Positions 14,815 through 18,990 of a DNA stretch of 18,990 bases are shown one piece after another (position 1 is the first letter of the stretch; each line of letters starts with the position of its first letter). The notes under the pieces were generated by a model, which was given only the letters and a program-made list of their open reading frames with translations, was not told where the DNA came from and ran no database searches. The stretch spans positions 1 to 18,990 of the forward strand of contig DQIO01000312.1 in assembly GCA_020793555.1 (NCBI GenBank). The letters run 5' to 3'. This DNA is from Methanosarcinaceae archaeon (GTDB lineage: Archaea; Halobacteriota; Methanosarcinia; Methanosarcinales; Methanosarcinaceae). The translations under genes were made by a program, and so were the position numbers.

Positions 14815-15267
14815 ATGAGAATCAAAACAATCATTGTATTTTTAATGTTAATAGCAACATCAGTTTTTTTTGCAGGTTGTATAGGTGATGATGATCCTGT
14901 TATTGAGGAAACGATCCCTGTAATAAATGAAACTCCTGAAGAAGTTGAAATTGAAGAAATACCAGTCGAAGAACCGGAAGTTGTAGAAGAAATACCTGCG
15001 GTTGATCCACAAACATATACGATACGAATGGAGCATTATATGGTCAGAATACCGTCACCATTTGAAATCAATAGAGGCGATACCGTTGTCTGGAGAAACA
15101 ATCAGGATCCAAAAAGATATCTAACAGTTGTGAGTGAAAATGGACTATGGGAAAATACTACATTGGGCTATCGTCAAACATTATTATATACTTTTAACGA
15201 ATCTGGCACATACAATTTCAGTGTAATAGGTCAATCAAGAATGAGTGGCTCCATTGTAGTCAACTAA
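14815..15267 (+). CDS. Lipoprotein with ligand-poor cupredoxin-like domain
   Basis: This 150-residue secreted protein has an N-terminal signal ending in the lipobox FFAGC (C22 as lipid site). An acidic Pro/Glu/Val-rich spacer (about 25-65) follows. The C-terminal domain (about 68-150) has the cupredoxin layout: INRGDTVVWRNNQ, then VVSENGLW, then TFNESGTYNFSV and RMSGSIVVN. Aligned to plastocyanin-type sequences, the ligand His before the SDNG turn appears as Leu, the Cys as Val and the second His as Gln; only the Met is kept. Copper binding is therefore doubtful. GGTGTC lies upstream of the start and an AT-rich TATA-like run near 14780. It probably sits on the outer face of the membrane, perhaps as a binding or structural protein. 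Confidence 0.75.
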   Translation: MRIKTIIVFLMLIATSVFFAGCIGDDDPVIEETIPVINETPEEVEIEEIPVEEPEVVEEIPAVDPQTYTIRMEHYMVRIPSPFEINRGDTVVWRNNQDPKRYLTVVSENGLWENTTLGYRQTLLYTFNESGTYNFSVIGQSRMSGSIVVN

Positions 15268-15303
15268 TCCAAATACAACCATAAACTATCAAATCCGATA
15301 CAA

Positions 15304-16485
15304 ATGAATACCAAAACCATAACAGAAGGTACGACAGAGGTTTTGGTACCAATTCCACCGGAGGGCGTATCATTCCCTCCATCTGCAGCACCTGTTTTTT
15401 ATAATCCGGAGATGGAACTTAATCGCGACATCAACGTTGCGACCAATGCTGCTTTTGTAAATCGTCTGATTTTAAAGTTACAATTACAGCGCGATATTGT
15501 ACTGGCAGACATCACCTATGTTGATGCATTATCAGCATCAGGTATTCGAGGGATCAGGGTTGCGAATGAGATTGGCATCTCTGCTGTTTTGAATGACTGG
15601 AACGAGGATTCATATGATCTTATTGTTAAGAATATCGAATTGAACAACCTATCTGAAACTACAACTGCATCCCACAAAGATGCAAATGTTCTGCTTCATG
15701 AAAAAAGGTTTAATATCGTAGACCTCGACCCTTTCGGCACACCAACCACATTTTTAAATGCTGCAGCGCGCTCGGCTGTACATTTGCTTGAAGTCACGGC
15801 AACTGATACGGCGCCCCTTTGCGGTGCGCACTTAAACTCAGGCATAAGGAAATATTCTGCTGTGCCCCTTAATACCGAATATCATAGCGAGATGGGAATA
15901 CGTATACTTCTTGGCAAGATTGCGCGCGAACTTGCAAAACATGAAAAGGCAATGACCCCATTGCTATCTCATGCTACACGCCACTATGTCCGCACATATG
16001 TGCAGGTACAAAAAGGTGCAAAACTGACTGATAATACCCTTAAAGAGATGGGGTTCATCTCAAATTGTTCTGATTGCGGATATCGGGAATCGGTGTTTGG
16101 GCTGGCTGTTCACATCAACAAGGAATGTCCGATATGCGGCAGCACAACCGAGATTGCAGGTCCGCTATGGCTTGGGCAATTGCACGAAGTGACGTTTTGT
16201 GATGAGGTTCTGCTTGAATTCGAAAAACGACATCTTAAAACGAAAGAGAAAGCTATGAAAATTATCACTCTTTGTAGGGACGAACTCAATATTCCAATGT
16301 TCTACGACCAACATGTTATCTGCAAACGTCTGGGAATTTCTGCATCAACCATAGATTCGCTGATAAGTGCACTCAAAAAGCATGGATACAAAGCGTCACG
16401 AACACATTTTGATGGCATATCTTTTAAGACCAACGCCGAAATTACCGATATTGAAAGAATAATGCTGGGCGAAAGATTGGGTTAA
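15304..16485 (+). CDS. trm1: tRNA (guanine26-N2/N2)-dimethyltransferase Trm1
   Basis: This 393-residue enzyme uses S-adenosylmethionine to dimethylate G26 of tRNA. It has the full archaeal Trm1 length. The N-terminus has [11 protein letters not shown] and the conserved [12 protein letters not shown] (31-42). The SAM motif is [12 protein letters not shown] (74-85), and the acidic loop LNDWNEDS follows. The catalytic motif DLDPFG is at 140-145 and [10 protein letters not shown] at 165-174. The C-terminal zinc site is CSDC (255-258) and CPIC (275-278). The gene is 36 bp downstream of the lipoprotein gene and has no strong ribosome binding site, so a short-leader or leaderless transcript is possible. 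This is a core archaeal gene. Confidence 0.95.
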   Translation: MNTKTITEGTTEVLVPIPPEGVSFPPSAAPVFYNPEMELNRDINVATNAAFVNRLILKLQLQRDIVLADITYVDALSASGIRGIRVANEIGISAVLNDWNEDSYDLIVKNIELNNLSETTTASHKDANVLLHEKRFNIVDLDPFGTPTTFLNAAARSAVHLLEVTATDTAPLCGAHLNSGIRKYSAVPLNTEYHSEMGIRILLGKIARELAKHEKAMTPLLSHATRHYVRTYVQVQKGAKLTDNTLKEMGFISNCSDCGYRESVFGLAVHINKECPICGSTTEIAGPLWLGQLHEVTFCDEVLLEFEKRHLKTKEKAMKIITLCRDELNIPMFYDQHVICKRLGISASTIDSLISALKKHGYKASRTHFDGISFKTNAEITDIERIMLGERLG

Positions 16486-16502
16486 TTCGCTGAACATTGT
16501 CG

Positions 16503-16509
16503 TTTTTTT
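16503..16509 (+). terminator. Oligo-T terminator after trm1
   Basis: Seven T residues lie 18 bases after the Trm1 stop codon, followed by another TTTT. This is the usual archaeal termination signal. Confidence 0.5.
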
Positions 16510-16547
16510 GCATTTTACCTTTGACATATCACAACCAATACAGAAAG

Positions 16548-16562
16548 TAATATATAATATAG
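16548..16562 (+). promoter_or_regulatory. Putative TATA box for the winged-helix gene
   Basis: AGTAATATATAATATAG lies about 65 bases before the start at 16622, giving a leader of about 35 bases. A 13-codon frame (ATG at 16589) in this leader ends just inside the coding region and could be a small upstream frame. Confidence 0.4.
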
Positions 16563-16621
16563 TGTCTAATTTGATATATATTGCAACATGATAAGTGAAC
16601 TAATGGAGAGTAAAGTAAAAC

Positions 16622-17209
16622 ATGGCTGAAGAATATGCAAAACAATTATTTTTACAGGAAAAACCCACACTTGCACTGCTAGCGATCAGTTCATCCACAA
16701 AGACCTATGCATCTGTGATAACAAAGGAAATCAATTCAACGTTTGCACATACAACCAAGATATTATCAAAAATGAAAGAGCACGGGCTTGTTGAATTTAC
16801 AGTAGAGGGGCGGGTAAAGTATGTTGAACTTACCGATCACGGAATGAACGTTGTTGGTGCATTAAAAAACCTAATCATTGCAATTGGGGAAGAACCAGGT
16901 GCAAAAAGCATCAATGCTTCTGTATCACCTGACAAACAATCGTCCACATCAGAAATGTCAGATACATCATCATCTCAAGCTATTCAAAAAAAGATAGACC
17001 AGCTAAGTTCAAAAATTGAATCAATTTATGATACAGCAATTGAGAATGGAGCAGATAAAAATGCAATGTCGCTTAAACTTGGACCGTTTAATCGAGACAT
17101 TGCAATGACCGAAAAAATGATTGAATCTTCAAATTATCAGATCGACGAGTCTGTTATCAATTCGCTTAATGATGTGCGTGCTCGTATCGAATCCATTCTC
17201 AATCAATAA
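16622..17209 (+). CDS. MarR-like winged-helix protein with C-terminal coiled coil
   Basis: This 195-residue likely transcription factor has a winged helix in residues about 10-85 (TYASVITKEINSTFAHTTKI, then LVEFTVEGRVKYVELTDHG), typical of archaeal MarR/PadR-like proteins. Residues about 95-120 are a Ser-rich linker. Residues 120-195 are helical (KKIDQLSSKIESIYDTAIEN) and should allow dimerisation. GGAGAG precedes the start. No ligand-binding domain is visible, so the signal is unknown. It is monocistronic as far as can be seen, with 136 bp upstream and 74 bp downstream. Confidence 0.75.
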   Translation: MAEEYAKQLFLQEKPTLALLAISSSTKTYASVITKEINSTFAHTTKILSKMKEHGLVEFTVEGRVKYVELTDHGMNVVGALKNLIIAIGEEPGAKSINASVSPDKQSSTSEMSDTSSSQAIQKKIDQLSSKIESIYDTAIENGADKNAMSLKLGPFNRDIAMTEKMIESSNYQIDESVINSLNDVRARIESILNQ

Positions 17210-17283
17210 TTTGGCATTAAATTGTTATACCCGATCAATAATTTGAATACTAATTTACTAGAACTTATCAGTATCCGATAATC

Positions 17284-17973
17284 ATGAGATCAATAATATT
17301 ACTTTTAAAAATATATGGCAGCCGTGACCGTGCTGTTCGTTCGTTCGAAGCTGTGATAGCTAATGATATCAAAAATATTGATGCATCAGCCCGTATCCAT
17401 GTAACCAACGATGGCTGGGTGCAGATTGACATAACAGGTGAAGACGATGAGTTCTGTGCTAATTATTTGATGACAAAATACGGTGCACCAGTCAAAGAAG
17501 CAGAGGTTGGGGAAGTCTACAAAGGATACATTGATTTAATCGAAGAAGATGGAATCATTATTGATGTAGGAATCAAGGTCAACATAACCCTTGATGGACT
17601 TAAACCATTGGGAACAGGGGACGTCAAACAGATCGCATCACGTTTTGGAATCATACCACACCTTCCGGTTTCTATTGAAATTGTCAAGGTTGGTGATGAT
17701 ACAAAGGTTTGCTTTACAAAGAAACAGGTTGACCTGTGGTGGAAATTTAAAAAATCCGGCACTGACAGGGTTATAGCAAATGCTGCTACACGCTCTGAAT
17801 TAAAGGCTGCAGTAAAAAAGACAGGACATGCCAGGGATATTTACGGAATCGAGCGCATCGGAGTATTGGAACATGCAATCGTCTGCCGCGAAAATACTGA
17901 CGGACCCGGGATTGTAGCCGACATTGGTCCATTGTTAAAATCTGAACTTGGGGTTATAATAAAACATGCATAA
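17284..17973 (+). CDS. DUF2110 family archaeal protein
   Basis: This 229-residue protein belongs to a conserved archaeal family of unknown function. The middle part (about 75-150) has an S1-like beta pattern, VGEVYKGYIDLIEEDGIIID then GIKVNITLDGLKPLG, suggesting nucleic-acid binding. The C-terminal part (WWKFKKSGTDRVIANAATRS and RDIYGIERIGVLEHAIVCRE) is characteristic of the family. There is no signal peptide or membrane segment. It converges on the V4R regulator with a 28-bp gap. Confidence 0.8.
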   Translation: MRSIILLLKIYGSRDRAVRSFEAVIANDIKNIDASARIHVTNDGWVQIDITGEDDEFCANYLMTKYGAPVKEAEVGEVYKGYIDLIEEDGIIIDVGIKVNITLDGLKPLGTGDVKQIASRFGIIPHLPVSIEIVKVGDDTKVCFTKKQVDLWWKFKKSGTDRVIANAATRSELKAAVKKTGHARDIYGIERIGVLEHAIVCRENTDGPGIVADIGPLLKSELGVIIKHA

Positions 17974-18001
17974 TCTCATCTGACGATCTTATACGAAGGG
18001 T

Positions 18002-18742
18002 TTAATCCTGCATTACAAACAGACAATGTTTATAACCATTTCCAAAACATTCTGTCTCCTTGATAGTGCAGTTGAGCCCCAATTTCCCATAAATAATTCC
18101 TTCGAGAAGCCCTTCATCAAAAGAACAAAGTGTTTTGCCAACAACAGGCATTGATTTGCAGTCGAAACATTCGTAAACAATGACTGTCAATGGATTCATG
18201 CTAATGACAGACATGTCACCCATATTGTGTGTTTTCCAGAAATGTGATGTATCCTTGAGCACACCATCAAGATCAGTTGATTTAAAGTTTACAGATATAC
18301 TTTCACCTATATCTGCACCAATCTTTTTCATGATAGGCTCATGATTGATCCCATATGCTTCAAAACCAAATCGGATGGCGTGAAAAATTGATTTTAAGAA
18401 ACTACATTCACCATCACTGGAAGATGCGACTCTTTGTATAATATTGTTATAATGTTTTATGATAGGTTCTTGCGAACAAGCCATGTATTGAGAATTCAGG
18501 TTATATATCTTTTTTCGCTTGTCATTGGGATCAATTTTCTCTTCGAGCAAATCACATGATTTAAGGTCAGTAATGTGCACTGAAATTGTTGATTTTGCTT
18601 TTCCGGTATGTTTTACAATTTCATCGAACGATCTTGAGCCGGTTTTCAGGAAATCCAATATTTTAAGTTTGACAGGACCATTTAATGCAATGAAACCATT
18701 GTCTGTAGAAAATAATGCAGTGTGGTTTCCAGCTCGTTTCAT
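18002..18742 (-). CDS. msvR: MsvR-like redox regulator: winged helix plus V4R domain
   Basis: This 246-residue protein has an ArsR-type winged helix at about 15-85 (GPVKLKILDFLKTGSRSFDE, KSTISVHITDLKS) and a V4R domain at about 115-245. Six cysteines in the V4R part (192, 195, 206, 225, 232, 240) fit the redox-sensing arrangement known in MsvR of methanogens, where cysteine state changes DNA binding. The length also fits that family. Its promoter holds a TTCG-N8-CGAA inverted repeat, the kind of site reported for MsvR, so autoregulation is likely. The expected transcription start is within a few bases of the ATG and no ribosome binding site is seen, so translation may be leaderless. MsvR rather than another V4R regulator is likely but not certain. 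Confidence 0.75.
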   Translation of the reverse strand: MKRAGNHTALFSTDNGFIALNGPVKLKILDFLKTGSRSFDEIVKHTGKAKSTISVHITDLKSCDLLEEKIDPNDKRKKIYNLNSQYMACSQEPIIKHYNNIIQRVASSSDGECSFLKSIFHAIRFGFEAYGINHEPIMKKIGADIGESISVNFKSTDLDGVLKDTSHFWKTHNMGDMSVISMNPLTVIVYECFDCKSMPVVGKTLCSFDEGLLEGIIYGKLGLNCTIKETECFGNGYKHCLFVMQD

Positions 18743-18762
18743 AGTGATAAATAATAAGGTGC

Positions 18763-18775
18763 AATATATATATAA
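18763..18775 (-). promoter_or_regulatory. TATA box of the msvR-like gene
   Basis: A pure AT run (minus strand TTTATATATATAT) lies 21-33 bases before the start codon. Transcription should start close to 18745, giving an almost leaderless message. Confidence 0.5.
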
Positions 18776-18782
18776 ATGTTCG

Positions 18783-18798
18783 TTCGCAAATAGCCGAA
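18783..18798. promoter_or_regulatory. TTCG-N8-CGAA inverted repeat, candidate MsvR box
   Basis: TTCGCAAATAGCCGAA lies directly upstream of the TATA box on the side where BRE and TFB bind. An extra TTCG overlaps its edge at 18779-18782. A regulator bound here would block or alter promoter assembly. The site type is like that known for MsvR. Confidence 0.5.
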
Positions 18799-18895
18799 TT
18801 GAATTTATGTGAACATTTCTATAGTTAAAGATAATCTATTGTATGCGTTGATCATTAGTTAAAAGTTATTGGACACAATCCGAGAAAATTCTCTC

Positions 18896-18930
18896 TTCGG
18901 TCGATTTGACTCGAACTTTATACTTATAAA
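18896..18930 (+). promoter_or_regulatory. Second TTCG...CGAA site and TATA box before the partial right-edge gene
   Basis: TTCG at 18896-18899 and CGAA at 18912-18915 are 12 bases apart and enclose TCGA-N6-TCGA. A TATA-like run (TTTATACTTATAAAAT) follows at once. The layout, site then TATA then ATG, mirrors that of the msvR-like promoter, although the spacer differs. Confidence 0.35.
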
Positions 18931-18939
18931 ATCTATACT

Positions 18940-18990
18940 ATGAAAAAAGCAATCCTAATACCGGTTGAAGATGCAGAATCTACAAGGTCA
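18940..18990 (+). CDS. Partial CDS at the right edge (17 codons visible)
   Basis: ATG at 18940 opens a frame reading MKKAILIPVEDAESTRS that runs off the window. It is preceded by a TATA-like run, with an expected transcript start very near the ATG. The family cannot be named from 17 residues. It is divergent from the msvR-like gene, so it may be under its control. Confidence 0.45.
   Translation, partial: MKKAILIPVEDAESTRS

Overview
This window is archaeal and most likely comes from the Methanosarcinia (a methanogen or ANME relative). The evidence is archaeal TATA-type promoters, GGTG/GGAGG ribosome binding sites, an archaeal Trm1 tRNA methyltransferase, a DUF2110 protein, UPF0175-PIN pairs, a DUF234-type archaeal ATPase and a regulator that looks like the methanogen factor MsvR. 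No rRNA, tRNA, CRISPR array or intact insertion sequence was found.

Left part (1-6900), a putative membrane-remodelling cluster. An SPFH/YdjI-like protein with a C-terminal zinc ribbon (45-1334, minus) is divergent from a 51-residue ribbon-helix-helix protein (1457-1612). The latter is directly followed by an ESCRT-III/Snf7-like coiled-coil protein (1613-2176). After a palindromic repeat comes a Vps4-like AAA ATPase with an N-terminal MIT-like domain (2410-3570). The ATPase gene overlaps by four bases a large membrane-anchored, beta-domain-rich zinc-ribbon protein (3567-6005), which is followed by a HEAT-repeat zinc-ribbon protein (6044-6898). This set is the most interesting part of the window: an ESCRT-like ATPase/filament pair in a euryarchaeon, tied to SPFH and zinc-ribbon partners.

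Middle part (6900-11300), an accessory/defence-type island. Two UPF0175-PIN toxin-antitoxin pairs (7032-7820 and 8830-9632) flank an orphan AbiEi-like gene broken near its N-terminus. A second widespread-type inverted repeat (7860-7925) lies between them. A DUF234-type ATPase with a nuclease-like C-terminus follows (9794-11212). The DNA here is visibly AT-richer than the SPFH, Snf7 and Vps4 genes.

Right part (11300-18990), mostly chromosomal genes: an unrecognised two-domain protein (11326-12498); a calcineurin-like phosphoesterase with no canonical start codon (12742-13410), probably co-transcribed with an MgtC/DUF4010 membrane protein (13420-14739); a lipoprotein with a cupredoxin-like domain that has lost most copper ligands; Trm1; a MarR-like winged-helix protein; a DUF2110 protein; and, convergent to these, an MsvR-like V4R regulator. 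The MsvR-like gene has a TTCG-N8-CGAA inverted repeat at its promoter, and the partial gene at the right edge has a related site.
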